NCBI GenBank assembly: GCA_934463425.1
Contig: CAKSJP010000010.1
Location: 9,309-73,308, forward strand
Direction of reading: 5' to 3'
DNA length: 64,000 nucleotides
DNA from: an uncultured Ruminococcus sp.
Lineage (GTDB): Bacteria; Bacillota; Clostridia; Oscillospirales; Ruminococcaceae
Positions 50,322 to 59,179 of the stretch are shown here, one piece after another (position 1 is the first letter of the stretch; every line of letters begins with the position of its first letter). The position numbers and the translations under genes were made by a program. Under the pieces are notes generated by a model, which was given only the letters and a program-made list of their open reading frames with translations, ran no database searches and was not told the DNA's origin.

Positions 50322-51650
50322 ATGAATACACCAGTCTATGACTTTTTGACAGAATATGCTCAGTGTGACCCGGTGCGTCTGCACATGCCGGGGCATAAGG
50401 GCAGATTCGGCGCGCCCATGCTGCAAAAGGCGGCGGCGCTGGATATCACCGAGATCACCGGCGCGGACAGCTTGTTTGAAGCGTCGGGCATCCTGGCGGA
50501 AAGCGAAAAAAACGCAGCTTCGCTGTACGGAACTGCGTATACATTTTATTCCTGCGGCGGCTCGACCCTGTGCATCCAGACCATGCTTCTGCTGATGAAG
50601 CAGCAGGGACGCACAGTCCTGGCGGCGCGGAATGTGCACCGGGCGTTTCTGAACGCCTGTGTGCTGCTGGATCTGCCGGTACAGTGGATCTATCCCCGAA
50701 AGAGCGACGGGATCCTGTCCGGCACCTATGATCTGGCAGATTTTGAGGCGGCTTTGCAGGCGCAGAACCGTCCGGCGTGTGTCTATGTGACATCTCCGGA
50801 TTATCTGGGGCGCATGGCGGATATCGCCGGGCTGGCGGAGCTGTGCCACCGCTATCACGCAAAGCTGCTGGTGGACAATGCCCACGGGGCGCATCTGGCG
50901 TTTTTGCCGTGGCCGTGTCACCCCATTCAGCTGGGCGCGGACTATTGCTGCGACTCGGCGCACAAGATGCTGTCCGGACTGACGGGGACGGCGTATCTTC
51001 ATGTGCGCAGCGACATTGACGTTGCGCCGGAACAGGTCCGGGACGCCATGGCGATGTTCGGCTCTACCAGCCCCTCGTATCTGATGCTGGCATCCCTGGA
51101 CTGGTGCAACCGGGAGCTGGCATCGCCCTTGTTCCGGAAACAGCTGGAGGAAGTGCTCAGCCGCATGCAACAGCTGAAATGCCGGTTTTCCCCCCGGTAC
51201 TGCTTCATCGATGGAGACCCCATGCATCTGTCTGTGGATGCCTTAACAGGCGGTATAGACGGCAGAGAGCTGGCGGCGTATCTGGAGCAGAACGGCGTCT
51301 TTGTGGAGTATGCCGATGCCTATCATGTGGTATTGCTCTGCTCGGCGGCGAATACGGACGGGGATTTCGACATTCTGGAGGAGCTGCTGGAGCGCTTTGT
51401 GCCCGCCGGAAGCGGCGCGGCGGAAAAGTGTGCGCTGCCCCGGCCGGAGACGGTCTGCGGCATCCGGGAGGCGGCGCTTGCGCCCCAGGAGATCGTGCCG
51501 GTGGAAGAGAGCATCGGGCGCATCTGCGCAGCGGTGAAGGTGCCCTGTCCGCCGGCAGTACCCATTGTCCTCAGCGGCGAGCGCATCGACGAGGCATGCA
51601 TCCGGGTGTGTCAGGCGTATGGCATCACGGAGATCAGCGTGGTACAATAG
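50322..51650 (+). CDS. Orn/Lys/Arg decarboxylase-family PLP enzyme (YaaO-like)
   Basis: 442 residues. It starts VYDFLTEYAQCDPVRLHMPGHKG, the mark of the small decarboxylase family, and has the PLP lysine in DSAHKMLSG (about 215). In Bacillus yaaO sits just before tmk-yaaQ-yaaR-holB; here holB follows directly. Substrate is not certain (lysine or arginine are usual). Shorter than biosynthetic SpeA, without N-terminal receiver domain. Confidence 0.88.
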   Translation: MNTPVYDFLTEYAQCDPVRLHMPGHKGRFGAPMLQKAAALDITEITGADSLFEASGILAESEKNAASLYGTAYTFYSCGGSTLCIQTMLLLMKQQGRTVLAARNVHRAFLNACVLLDLPVQWIYPRKSDGILSGTYDLADFEAALQAQNRPACVYVTSPDYLGRMADIAGLAELCHRYHAKLLVDNAHGAHLAFLPWPCHPIQLGADYCCDSAHKMLSGLTGTAYLHVRSDIDVAPEQVRDAMAMFGSTSPSYLMLASLDWCNRELASPLFRKQLEEVLSRMQQLKCRFSPRYCFIDGDPMHLSVDALTGGIDGRELAAYLEQNGVFVEYADAYHVVLLCSAANTDGDFDILEELLERFVPAGSGAAEKCALPRPETVCGIREAALAPQEIVPVEESIGRICAAVKVPCPPAVPIVLSGERIDEACIRVCQAYGITEISVVQ

Positions 51651-51659
51651 GAGGCGCGT

Positions 51660-52628
51660 ATGGCACAATTTTATGGCAATGCATCGGTGCAGGAGACCCT
51701 GCACCGGATGCTGGAACGGGACAGAGCCGCCCACGGCTTTCTCTTTTACGGCGATGCCGGACTGGGGAAAAAGACGCTGGCGAAGCGCTTTCTGGCGGAG
51801 CTGCTCTGCACCGGGGAAAAAAAGCCCTGCGGCGTGTGCAAGTCCTGCCGGATGCTGGCGGACGGGGTGCACCCGGATGTGAGATTTGTGGAGCACAGCG
51901 GCAAGCGGGGCGGCTTTTCGGTGGAAACCGTCCGGGAGGTCTGTATGGATCTGGCAACGCCGCCCAACGAGGGCAGCGCAAAGTGCTATGTGTTCGGGGA
52001 CTGTGACCATATGGATGTCCGCGCCCAGAATCTGCTGCTGAAGGCGGTGGAAGAGCCGCCGGCGTACGGCTATTTTATCTTTACGGCCACAGCGCCCACG
52101 GCGCTTTTGCCCACCATCCGTTCCCGGATCATTGCGCTGGCGGTGTCGCCGGTGTCAGAGCCGCAGTGCCGTCTGGCGCTGGAGGAGCGGGGCTGTTCGG
52201 CAGAGGATGCGGCAGAAGCGGCGGCGGCATTTCACGGGAACATCGGGCAGTGCCTGAATTTTTTGGAAAATGTTTCGATTCGCGAGGTCGTCGGATTGAC
52301 AAAATCTGCAATCGAGAGTATAATAAATAGGAACGAATATGCAATGCTCCAGGCGGTTTCGGCGCTGGGGAAGGATCGGGAGCGGACTTTTTTGTTTCTC
52401 AGTCTGTTTGACCGCACCATCCGGGACGCGATGGCGTGGCGGTATGATCCGCAGGCAGAGGGCATCGGCTGTGATGCCGCCGGCGCGCGGAAGCTGGCAG
52501 AACGGCTTTCTGCCAGTGCGGGACAGGCGATGCATCAGGCGGTGAATGCGACCTATGCCGCTATGGAGGCAAACGTCAATCTGCCTCTGGCGCTGGCGGC
52601 GTTCTGTGCAGACTGCATGGACGGATGA
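51660..52628 (+). CDS. holB: DNA polymerase III subunit delta'
   Basis: Clamp-loader subunit. 322 residues. P-loop GDAGLGKKT at 31-39; zinc-binding cysteines C50, C57, C60, C63; LLKAVEEPP and TIRSRI motifs (SRC-like box has SRI). The Walker-type loop is more complete than in E. coli delta'. Precedes ricT as in Bacillus. Confidence 0.93.
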   Translation: MAQFYGNASVQETLHRMLERDRAAHGFLFYGDAGLGKKTLAKRFLAELLCTGEKKPCGVCKSCRMLADGVHPDVRFVEHSGKRGGFSVETVREVCMDLATPPNEGSAKCYVFGDCDHMDVRAQNLLLKAVEEPPAYGYFIFTATAPTALLPTIRSRIIALAVSPVSEPQCRLALEERGCSAEDAAEAAAAFHGNIGQCLNFLENVSIREVVGLTKSAIESIINRNEYAMLQAVSALGKDRERTFLFLSLFDRTIRDAMAWRYDPQAEGIGCDAAGARKLAERLSASAGQAMHQAVNATYAAMEANVNLPLALAAFCADCMDG

Positions 52629-52692
52629 GTGATATCGGGCTTTTCGTTTTCGGGACGCGCTGTGCCCGAATGGAAGAGGAAAGGACAAATAT

Positions 52693-53559
52693 ATGATTGA
52701 AATTATCGGCGTTCGGTTCAAGAGCGGCGGAAAGGTCTACTATTTTTCTCCGGGAAACTGGACGGTGAAAACAGGAGATCTGGTCATCACGGAAACTGCC
52801 AGAGGGACGGAGTGCGGCGAGGTCGCCATCGCCAACAAGCAGATCCCCAAGGAGCAGGTGACAGCCCCCCTCAAGCAGATCCTGCGGGTGGCGACCCGGG
52901 AGGACCGCCGCATCCTGGAACTGAACCGGAAAAAAGAGGAAAAGGCGTTTCAGGTGTGCCAGCAGAAGATCGCCTATCGGAATCTGAAAATGAATCTGGT
53001 AGACGTGGAGTGCACCTTTGACAACAGCAAGCTGCTGTTCTATTTTACGGCGGACAACCGGGTGGATTTTCGGGAGCTGGTCAAGGATCTGGCGGCGGTG
53101 TTCCGCACCCGCATCGAGCTGCGGCAGATCGGCGTCCGGGACAAGGCGAAGATCCTGGGGGGCATCGGCATCTGCGGCAGAGAGTTCTGCTGCAAGGGGC
53201 ATTTGCAGGACTTTCAGCCGGTGTCCATCCGCATGGCAAAGGAACAGGGGCTGTCCCTGAATCCCACGAAGATCTCCGGCTGCTGCGGCAGACTCATGTG
53301 CTGTCTCAAGTATGAGCAGAACGTCTATGAAGAACTGCTGCGCATCACCCCGAAGGTGGGGGCGCTGGTCACCATGCAGGACGGCACAAAGGCGAAGGTC
53401 TGCGAGACCAATCCCCTGACCGGTGATCTGCGGGTCATGCCGGAAAAATCGGATGTTCCGGTAAAGGTGAAGCGGGAGGATGTGACCCTGCTGCGGGACG
53501 GCAAGATCAAGGTCAACCAGGCAGAGCGCAATGCGCTGAAATCTTTGGAAGATAAATAG
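52693..53559 (+). CDS. ricT: PSP1-domain protein RicT (YaaT)
   Basis: 288 residues. Cys-rich motif CGREFCCKGHL and GCCGRLMCCLKYEQNVYEELL, which in Bacillus bind an iron-sulfur cluster with RicA and RicF. Acts with RNase Y on mRNA processing; rny is 6 kb away. Start at 52693 follows AGAGGAAAGGA. RicA and RicF were not seen. Confidence 0.93.
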   Translation: MIEIIGVRFKSGGKVYYFSPGNWTVKTGDLVITETARGTECGEVAIANKQIPKEQVTAPLKQILRVATREDRRILELNRKKEEKAFQVCQQKIAYRNLKMNLVDVECTFDNSKLLFYFTADNRVDFRELVKDLAAVFRTRIELRQIGVRDKAKILGGIGICGREFCCKGHLQDFQPVSIRMAKEQGLSLNPTKISGCCGRLMCCLKYEQNVYEELLRITPKVGALVTMQDGTKAKVCETNPLTGDLRVMPEKSDVPVKVKREDVTLLRDGKIKVNQAERNALKSLEDK

Positions 53560-53582
53560 GGTACTGATAGGAGGAATTTCTT

Positions 53583-54449
53583 ATGGCATCGAAAAGCAAT
53601 CATCGTCGTGTTCGGTATGACCGCATTCTGGCGGTGCTTCTGGTTCTGATCCTGCTGATCGTATTGCTGGTGAAGTGCTGTTCCAGCTGTTCCAGCAGCA
53701 AGAGCAAGAAGAACAACAACAATGTGACCACCACACCTACCCAGGAGACCACTGTGGCTCCCACCGAGGAGGACTTCAGCAAGACGGTATATCTCAGCCC
53801 GTCCAATCAGGAGGACAACGCCTTTTATGTGGGCGACACCAATGAGGCGGCAGTCTGCCGGATCCTGGCGCAGAAAACCGCAGCTATCCTGGAGCAGTCC
53901 GGGGTGACGGTCATTGTGGCAGGCGACACCGACAGCATCCAGACCAAGACGGCCATGGGCGACAAGAATCTGGCGGCATATGTGGCGATCCACACCAATG
54001 CCGGCACAGGCGTGGGCACAGACTGCTATTACAACGCTTCTTCGGAGGCGAGCAAGAACCTGGCACAGGCAGTATATGATCCGGTGGCAGCCCTGACTCC
54101 CACAGACGACAAGGGTCTCATCGACGGCTCGCAGAGCGGCTCGGACAACTATCAGTATGAGATCGGCGCAAACAAGAGCCCCAGCTGTCTCATCGAAGTG
54201 GAATATCACGACGGCCCGAATGTGGCGCAGTGGATCCTGGACAACGAGGACAACATCGCGTCGGCTCTGGCGCAGGGCATTTGCAGCTATTTGCAGGTGA
54301 CACCGGCAAATAACACGGCTGCGGCTGCGGTCACAACTGCGGCGGACGGCAGCAGCGGCATTGCAGCCATCACCACGGCGGCAGGAGATGCCGCAGCAGC
54401 GGGGACAACTACCAATGCAGTCCAGAATCAATTATCAGCAGGAAACTGA
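53583..54449 (+). CDS. Membrane-anchored N-acetylmuramoyl-L-alanine amidase-like protein
   Basis: 288 residues. One helix (about 13-32), a short Cys/Ser-rich segment, a Thr-rich linker, then an Amidase_3-like domain (about 62-250). It has AAYVAIHTNAG (normally a zinc His) and SCLIEVEYHDG (catalytic Glu), but the usual first site DPGHGG is replaced by YLSPSNQ, so the N-terminal zinc His is missing. It may be an altered enzyme or a non-catalytic binder. The end overlaps queH by 35 bp. Confidence 0.82.
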   Translation: MASKSNHRRVRYDRILAVLLVLILLIVLLVKCCSSCSSSKSKKNNNNVTTTPTQETTVAPTEEDFSKTVYLSPSNQEDNAFYVGDTNEAAVCRILAQKTAAILEQSGVTVIVAGDTDSIQTKTAMGDKNLAAYVAIHTNAGTGVGTDCYYNASSEASKNLAQAVYDPVAALTPTDDKGLIDGSQSGSDNYQYEIGANKSPSCLIEVEYHDGPNVAQWILDNEDNIASALAQGICSYLQVTPANNTAAAAVTTAADGSSGIAAITTAAGDAAAAGTTTNAVQNQLSAGN

Positions 54450-55065
54450 CCGGATTCTGGGACAGCTGCCGGAGACGCGCGTGCCGGTGCTGTTTTTGCA
54501 CGCCTGCTGTGCGCCGTGCAGCAGCTATGTCCTGGAATATCTGAGCCGTTATTTCCGCATCACGCTGTTCTTTTATAATCCGAATATTTCCCCGGAGGCG
54601 GAGTATCTCCACCGGAAGGCCGAACTGAAACGGCTGGTGCAGGAGCTGCCGCTGGGGCATCCGGTGACGGTGGTGGACGGGGACTATGCGCCGGAGCGGT
54701 TCTATGCCCTGGCGAAGGGTCTGGAGGAGCTGCCGGAACGCGGGCTGCGGTGTCAGAAGTGCATCGGGCACCGTCTGGAAGAGACGTTTCGCGTCGCCTT
54801 GCAGCAGCCGGAGCGACCGGACTTTGTGTGCACCACCCTGACCATCAGTCCCCACAAGGACGCGGTGTTTATCAACACCAGGGGAACGGAACTGGCGGAA
54901 CAGTACGGCATTGCATGGCTGCCCACGGACTTCAAGAAAAAGGGCGGCTATCAGCGGTCAATTGTGCTGTCCAGAGAATATGACCTCTATCGGCAGAACT
55001 TCTGCGGCTGTGTCTACAGCCGGCTGGAGGCGGAGCGCCGGGAAAAGGAGATGGCTTCTTCATGA
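54415..55065 (+). CDS. queH: Epoxyqueuosine reductase QueH
   Basis: 216 residues. Reduces epoxyqueuosine to queuosine in tRNA. It has the cysteine pair HACCAPCSSY near the N-terminus, RCQKCIGHRLEET in the middle, and FCGCVYSRLEAE near the end. I take the ATG at 54415; its SD is weak and coupling to the amidase gene is likely. Confidence 0.93.
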   Translation: MQSRINYQQETDRILGQLPETRVPVLFLHACCAPCSSYVLEYLSRYFRITLFFYNPNISPEAEYLHRKAELKRLVQELPLGHPVTVVDGDYAPERFYALAKGLEELPERGLRCQKCIGHRLEETFRVALQQPERPDFVCTTLTISPHKDAVFINTRGTELAEQYGIAWLPTDFKKKGGYQRSIVLSREYDLYRQNFCGCVYSRLEAERREKEMASS

Positions 55066-55359
55066 GCAGCTGGGATGCAGCGGAATCTTTCCGTTTCCGC
55101 GGCTGTTCTTTTTGGGGGAGCGGTGAGTCGGGGAGAATGTGCGTTTGCCTGAAAGGATGATCCCCCTGTCCCTTCGGGACATCCCCCTTTTCAAGGGGGA
55201 CATGAGAATTGGGAATAAGCCTCCCTTGAAAAGGGAGGTGGATGCTCCGTAAGGAGCAGACGGAGGGATTTTCCCTTTGTTTGCGCAGGTATACCTTATG
55301 GCGCCTTTTCAAGGGAGACTTTCTAAAAATTTTCCCGTGCGTTTTGTGCAAAAAAACAG
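55066..55359. repeat. Intergenic with several short dispersed palindromes
   Basis: About 290 bp. Includes CCCCCTGTCCCTTCGGGACA and CCCTTTTCAAGGGGGAC at 55161-55200, then CCTCCCTTGAAAAGGGAGG at 55221-55239, and a CTCCGTAAGGAGC hairpin. These are the same units found in the 41-kb tandem array. No gene seen. Confidence 0.65.
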
Positions 55360-55388
55360 TTGACAAGCGGCGGCATTTGTGCTATACT
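55360..55388 (+). promoter_or_regulatory. Promoter of thrS
   Basis: TTGACA (55360-55365), 17-bp spacer, TATACT (55383-55388). Confidence 0.85.
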
Positions 55389-55389
55389 A

Positions 55390-55653
55390 ATGTTTGCAAA
55401 AGCGTTGATGGGAACGGCGCATTTCGCCGGGGCTTTTTTCAGAGAACCGCTGTCACCGGCTGAGAGCAGCGGCAAAAAGCCAAGAGATGCGCATACCACT
55501 CCCGGAGTCTGCCTAATCCGCAGCGGATTGTCCCCGTTATCAGACACCACGAGGTGTATGCCGCACTGGCTGCGCATACATGAAACAAGGGTGGAACCAC
55601 GATAGAGTTTTCATCGTCCCTTGCACAGTCCTTTACTGTGTAAGGGACTTTTT
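55390..55653 (+). ncRNA. T-box riboswitch controlling thrS
   Basis: Stem I contains a likely Thr specifier ACC at 55495-55497 (CATACCACTCCCGG), and an AGAGA/GCTGAGAG element near 55441. The T-box core AAGGGTGGAACCACG is at 55587-55601. The terminator is GTCCCTTGCACAGT with ACTGTGTAAGGGAC (55616-55648) and TTTTT. Uncharged tRNA-Thr should block the terminator. Confidence 0.92.
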
Positions 55654-55686
55654 GCATTTACTCATTCTGGAAAGGAAGATGGAAGT

Positions 55687-57633
55687 ATGATCAAACTGAC
55701 ATTGAAAGACGGCAGCATCCGGGAGCTGGAAGCGCCTGCCGCTGCGGCAGAAGTTATCAAGGGCATCGGTATGGGGCTGTACAAGGCAGCCTGCTGTGTG
55801 AAGCTGGACGGCGAGGTCTGTGATCTGCGCACGGTCATCGACCATGACTGTACCTTTGAGGTCATGACCTTTGACAGCGAAGAGGGCAAGAAAACATTCT
55901 GGCACACCGCGTCTCACGTTCTGGCGCAGGCGGTCAAGCACCTGTATCCGGAGGCAAAGCTGGCCATCGGCCCGGCCATCGACACCGGTTTCTATTATGA
56001 TTTCGATGTGGAGCATCCGTTCAGCCAGGAGGAACTGACCAAGATCGAGGCCGAGATGAAGAAGATCGTCAAGGCAAACGAAAAGCTGGAGCAGTTCTAT
56101 CTGTCGCCGGAAGAGGCTGTGGCAAAGCTGAAAGAGATGGACGAGCCGTACAAGGTAGAGCTGTGCGAGGAGCATGCCGGAAACGGTGAGCCGATCTCGT
56201 TCTATCAGCAGGGCGATTTCACCGATCTGTGCGCCGGCCCGCATCTGATGGCTACCGGCACGATCAAGGCGTTCAAGCTGCTGTCCTGCACCGGTGCTTA
56301 CTGGAGAGGCTCGGAGAAGAACAAGATGCTGTCCCGTGTGTATGCGGTGGCTTTCCCGAAGGCTGCCATGCTGGAAGAGCATCTGGCAAAGCTGGAAGAG
56401 GCAAAAAAGCGCGACCACAACAAGCTGGGCCGGGAACTGGAATATTTCACGACGGTTGACGTGATCGGTCAGGGTCTGCCGGTGCTGCTGCCCAAGGGTG
56501 CAAGAGTGGTTCAGCTGCTCCAGCGCTGGGTAGAGGATGTGGAACAGGCACACGGCTGTCTGCTCACCAAGACACCGCTGCTGGCAAAGCGGGAGCTGTA
56601 CAAGATCTCCGGTCACTGGGATCACTATCTGGACGGCATGTTCGTCCTGGGCGATCCCCACGATGAGACCAAGGACTGCTTCGCCCTGCGTCCGATGACC
56701 TGTCCGTTCCAGTATCAGGTATATCTGAACCGTCAGCGTTCTTACCGTGATCTGCCCATGCGCCTCACAGAGACTTCTACGCTGTTCCGGAACGAGGATT
56801 CCGGTGAGATGCACGGTCTGATCCGTGTGCGCCAGTTCACCATCTCTGAGGGACACTACATCCTGCGTCCGGATCAGCTGGAGGAGGAGTTCAAGAACTG
56901 TCTGCAGCTGGCAAAGTATTTCCTGGATACTGTGGGACTGCTGGACGACTGCACCTTCCGGTTCTCCCAGTGGGATCCGGCAAACCCGGGCAACAAGTAC
57001 GAGGGTACACCGGAGCAGTGGGAAGAGGCACAGCGCGTCATGGGCAACATTCTGGATCACCTGGGTGTGAAGTATGAGATCGGCATCGACGAGGCAGCTT
57101 TCTACGGCCCGAAGCTGGACATTCAGTACAAGAATGTATTCGGCAAGGAGGACACTCTGGTCACCATTCAGATCGATATGCTGCTGGCAGAGCGGTTCGG
57201 CATGTACTACAAGGACAAGGACGGTCAGAAGAAGCTGCCGTATATCATCCACAGAACCTCTCTGGGATGCTATGAGCGTACACTGGCGTATATGATCGAG
57301 CATTTCGGCGGCGCAATGCCGTTGTGGATCGCGCCGGAGCAGGTACGTCTGGTGCCTATCGCAGACCGCCATCTGGACTTTGCGTATGAGGTCAAGAAGG
57401 AACTGGAGGCGGCCGGTCTCCGTGTCGAGGTGGACAGCCGCGCCGAAAAGGTTGGCTACAAGATTCGTCAGGCAACCATGGAGAAGGTGCCGTACATGCT
57501 GACCATCGGCGACAAGGAGTGCGAGGAAAAGACCGTCGCAGTCCGCAAGCGCACCGGCGAAGATCTGGGCAGCATGAGCGTGGCAGAGCTGACGGCGAAG
57601 CTCACCGAAGAGGTTCGCACCAAGCAGAAGTAA
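55687..57633 (+). CDS. thrS: Threonyl-tRNA synthetase
   Basis: 648 residues. TGS domain 1-60 (LKDGSIRELEAP), editing domain with HTASHVLAQ (H-x3-H) and ending VCAGPHLMATG-like text (DLCAGPHLMATG), class II catalytic core with LRPMTCPFQ, GEMHGLIRVRQFTISEGH and HRTSLGCYER, and an anticodon-binding domain. Start at 55687 follows AAAGGA. The stop codon TAA is also the left half of a MITE target duplication. Confidence 0.97.
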   Translation: MIKLTLKDGSIRELEAPAAAAEVIKGIGMGLYKAACCVKLDGEVCDLRTVIDHDCTFEVMTFDSEEGKKTFWHTASHVLAQAVKHLYPEAKLAIGPAIDTGFYYDFDVEHPFSQEELTKIEAEMKKIVKANEKLEQFYLSPEEAVAKLKEMDEPYKVELCEEHAGNGEPISFYQQGDFTDLCAGPHLMATGTIKAFKLLSCTGAYWRGSEKNKMLSRVYAVAFPKAAMLEEHLAKLEEAKKRDHNKLGRELEYFTTVDVIGQGLPVLLPKGARVVQLLQRWVEDVEQAHGCLLTKTPLLAKRELYKISGHWDHYLDGMFVLGDPHDETKDCFALRPMTCPFQYQVYLNRQRSYRDLPMRLTETSTLFRNEDSGEMHGLIRVRQFTISEGHYILRPDQLEEEFKNCLQLAKYFLDTVGLLDDCTFRFSQWDPANPGNKYEGTPEQWEEAQRVMGNILDHLGVKYEIGIDEAAFYGPKLDIQYKNVFGKEDTLVTIQIDMLLAERFGMYYKDKDGQKKLPYIIHRTSLGCYERTLAYMIEHFGGAMPLWIAPEQVRLVPIADRHLDFAYEVKKELEAAGLRVEVDSRAEKVGYKIRQATMEKVPYMLTIGDKECEEKTVAVRKRTGEDLGSMSVAELTAKLTEEVRTKQK

Positions 57634-57797
57634 GAACCAGTCTTCACAAGCGTATACCCGTGTCTTTTCGGCAAATTTTGCTGCATACTGCGTGAAAAAT
57701 ACTTGCCGGGCGACAGCCCGCCTGCGTATTTTTGCCTTGTCTGCAACAAAATTATGCTCGAAAATCCACACATATTTCTTGTGAAAACAGGTTCTAA
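57631..57797. mobile_element. MITE-like element B, copy 2, inserted at the thrS stop codon
   Basis: Element 57634-57794 (161 bp), nearly identical to the copy at 40203. Terminal repeats GAACCAGTCTTCACAAG and CTTGTGAAAACAGGTTC. The target duplication is TAA (57631-57633 and 57795-57797), so the stop codon is retained. The thrS terminator lies beyond it at 57831. Confidence 0.85.
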
Positions 57798-57830
57798 GAA
57801 TAGAAACAAGCGCACGATTTGTGCGGTGTG

Positions 57831-57863
57831 AAAAAGGCGGATGCTGCGGCATCTGCCTTTTTT
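57831..57863 (+). terminator. Terminator of thrS
   Basis: AAAAGGCGGATGC pairs with GCATCTGCCTTTT around TGCG, ends in TTT. Now separated from thrS by the MITE. A CGCAC/GTGCG hairpin lies just before at 57811. Confidence 0.85.
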
Positions 57864-57941
57864 GGTGCCTACGGTTTGTGCGGAATGAGGAGGCGCTTTT
57901 TCACCGGGCGTGGAATTTTGTGGTTTTTGCAAAAAAACAGA

Positions 57942-57970
57942 TTGACAAAAATGCATTTATCCGGTATAAT
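57942..57970 (+). promoter_or_regulatory. Promoter of the sugar transferase gene
   Basis: TTGACA (57942-57947), 17-bp spacer, TATAAT (57965-57970). The leader can fold with GCACAT and ATGTGC arms at about 57980-58018. Confidence 0.85.
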
Positions 57971-58063
57971 AAAATAAGTGCACATTGCAGAAAATGCATA
58001 AATTTTGTAGGATGTGCTGAAAAACAAGATCACAGTCTGGGTGAAAGTGAGAGATATTGGAGA

Positions 58064-58852
58064 ATGGGAAGAACACAAGCCAATCTGACTGAAGAGAAAG
58101 TAACGGAACTGACTCTGGATGCCCTCAAGGAAAATCCGGAGGGTGTCACGGAGTATCCTGTCCTGGAATTTGACCAGCGGGCGTTGGGGCTGCTTTCTTC
58201 CGGGGTGAAGGAGACGCTGCGGTACAGCGAGATCCGTCCCCGGGGCGGCGCGGGCTATCGCGTTGCAAAGCGTGCGTTTGATATTGTGGTATCTGCACTG
58301 GCACTGGTGCTGCTTGCCATTCCTATGGGCATCGTGGCACTGGCGGTATATCTGGAGGACAAGGGCTCGCCGATCTTTTCGCAGGCGCGTCTGACGGAAA
58401 ACGGAAAGGTGTTCCGGATGCACAAGTTCCGCTCGATGTGCATGGATGCGGAGGAAAAGTTCGCAGAGGTGCAGAAGGAAAACGAGACCGACGGGCTGGC
58501 ATTCAAGAGCGAAAACGATCCGCGTATCACCAAGGTGGGGCGGTTTATCCGGAAAACGTCGCTGGATGAGCTGCCGCAGCTGTGGGATGTGCTGTGCGGC
58601 CATATGTCCATCATCGGGCCGCGGCCGCCGCTTCCCCGTGAGGTGGTGCTGTACACGCCCTATCAGATGCAGCGGCTGTTGGTCAAGGGCGGTCTGTCCT
58701 GTATCTGTCAGGTGGAGGGCAGAAGCGATATGGAATTCGACAAGTGGGTCGAGTCCGACATCGAATACATAAAGACACGGAGCGCCGGACTGGATCTGAA
58801 GCTGGTGTTCAAGACCATCGGCGTGGTGATCCTGAAAAAGGGCGCGAGATAA
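58064..58852 (+). CDS. Polyprenyl-phosphate sugar-1-phosphate transferase (monotopic PGT)
   Basis: 262 residues. First step of many polysaccharide pathways, loading sugar-phosphate onto undecaprenyl phosphate. The re-entrant helix is VAKRAFDIVVSALALVLLAIP (about 65-86), followed by ARLTENGKVFRMHKFRSMCMDAE, DELPQLWDVLCGHMSIIGPRPPLP. The N-terminal 60 residues are soluble and unlike the PssY core, and the larger N-terminal membrane domain of WbaP is absent. It may feed the glycan operon at 12-23 kb, but is 35 kb away. The SD is weak (TTGGAG close to ATG). Confidence 0.9.
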   Translation: MGRTQANLTEEKVTELTLDALKENPEGVTEYPVLEFDQRALGLLSSGVKETLRYSEIRPRGGAGYRVAKRAFDIVVSALALVLLAIPMGIVALAVYLEDKGSPIFSQARLTENGKVFRMHKFRSMCMDAEEKFAEVQKENETDGLAFKSENDPRITKVGRFIRKTSLDELPQLWDVLCGHMSIIGPRPPLPREVVLYTPYQMQRLLVKGGLSCICQVEGRSDMEFDKWVESDIEYIKTRSAGLDLKLVFKTIGVVILKKGAR

Positions 58853-58864
58853 ACAAAGAAAAGG

Positions 58865-58897
58865 AAAGCCGCGGTGCAGTTGCATGGCGGCTTTTTT
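58865..58897 (+). terminator. Terminator of the sugar transferase gene
   Basis: AAAGCCGC pairs with GCGGCTTT, with an inner TGCA stem, then TTT. Confidence 0.88.
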
Positions 58898-58944
58898 ATG
58901 CAGATCCGGTTTTGTCATTTGTGGCAGAGGGCAGCGCTGGTGAG

Positions 58945-59003
58945 TACGCTGCGGGCGAACGATGTTCACCCCTATGATATCCCCTTTTTAAGGGGAACTT
59001 TTT
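58945..59003. repeat. Dispersed palindromes in the 58.9-59.2 kb gap
   Basis: GCGAACGATGTTC with CCCCTATG, then CCCCTTTTTAAGGGG, both members of the short repeat families. A lone TATAAT at 59109-59114 without a good -35 box may be part of the next gene's promoter. Otherwise the gap is empty. Confidence 0.6.
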
Positions 59004-59179
59004 TGAAAAATGAACCGCAAGACATTCTTAATCAAAGCAATATTCATATTCGACAAAAATATTCGTCCAATGTTTTTTTGTGTTCACAAAATGTACACAG
59101 GAAGGTGGTATAATAAAAATAGAAATGGTCAGGGTGAATAAAAGTTTTGCCTTGCCATGAAAAAAAGGAGGTTTTTTCT

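Noticed and set aside
55633..57852. 739-codon open frame on the minus strand across thrS
   Set aside because: It is antisense to thrS, whose product has all catalytic motifs, and its translation is Cys/His/Leu-rich without domains; an artefact of GC-rich codon use.
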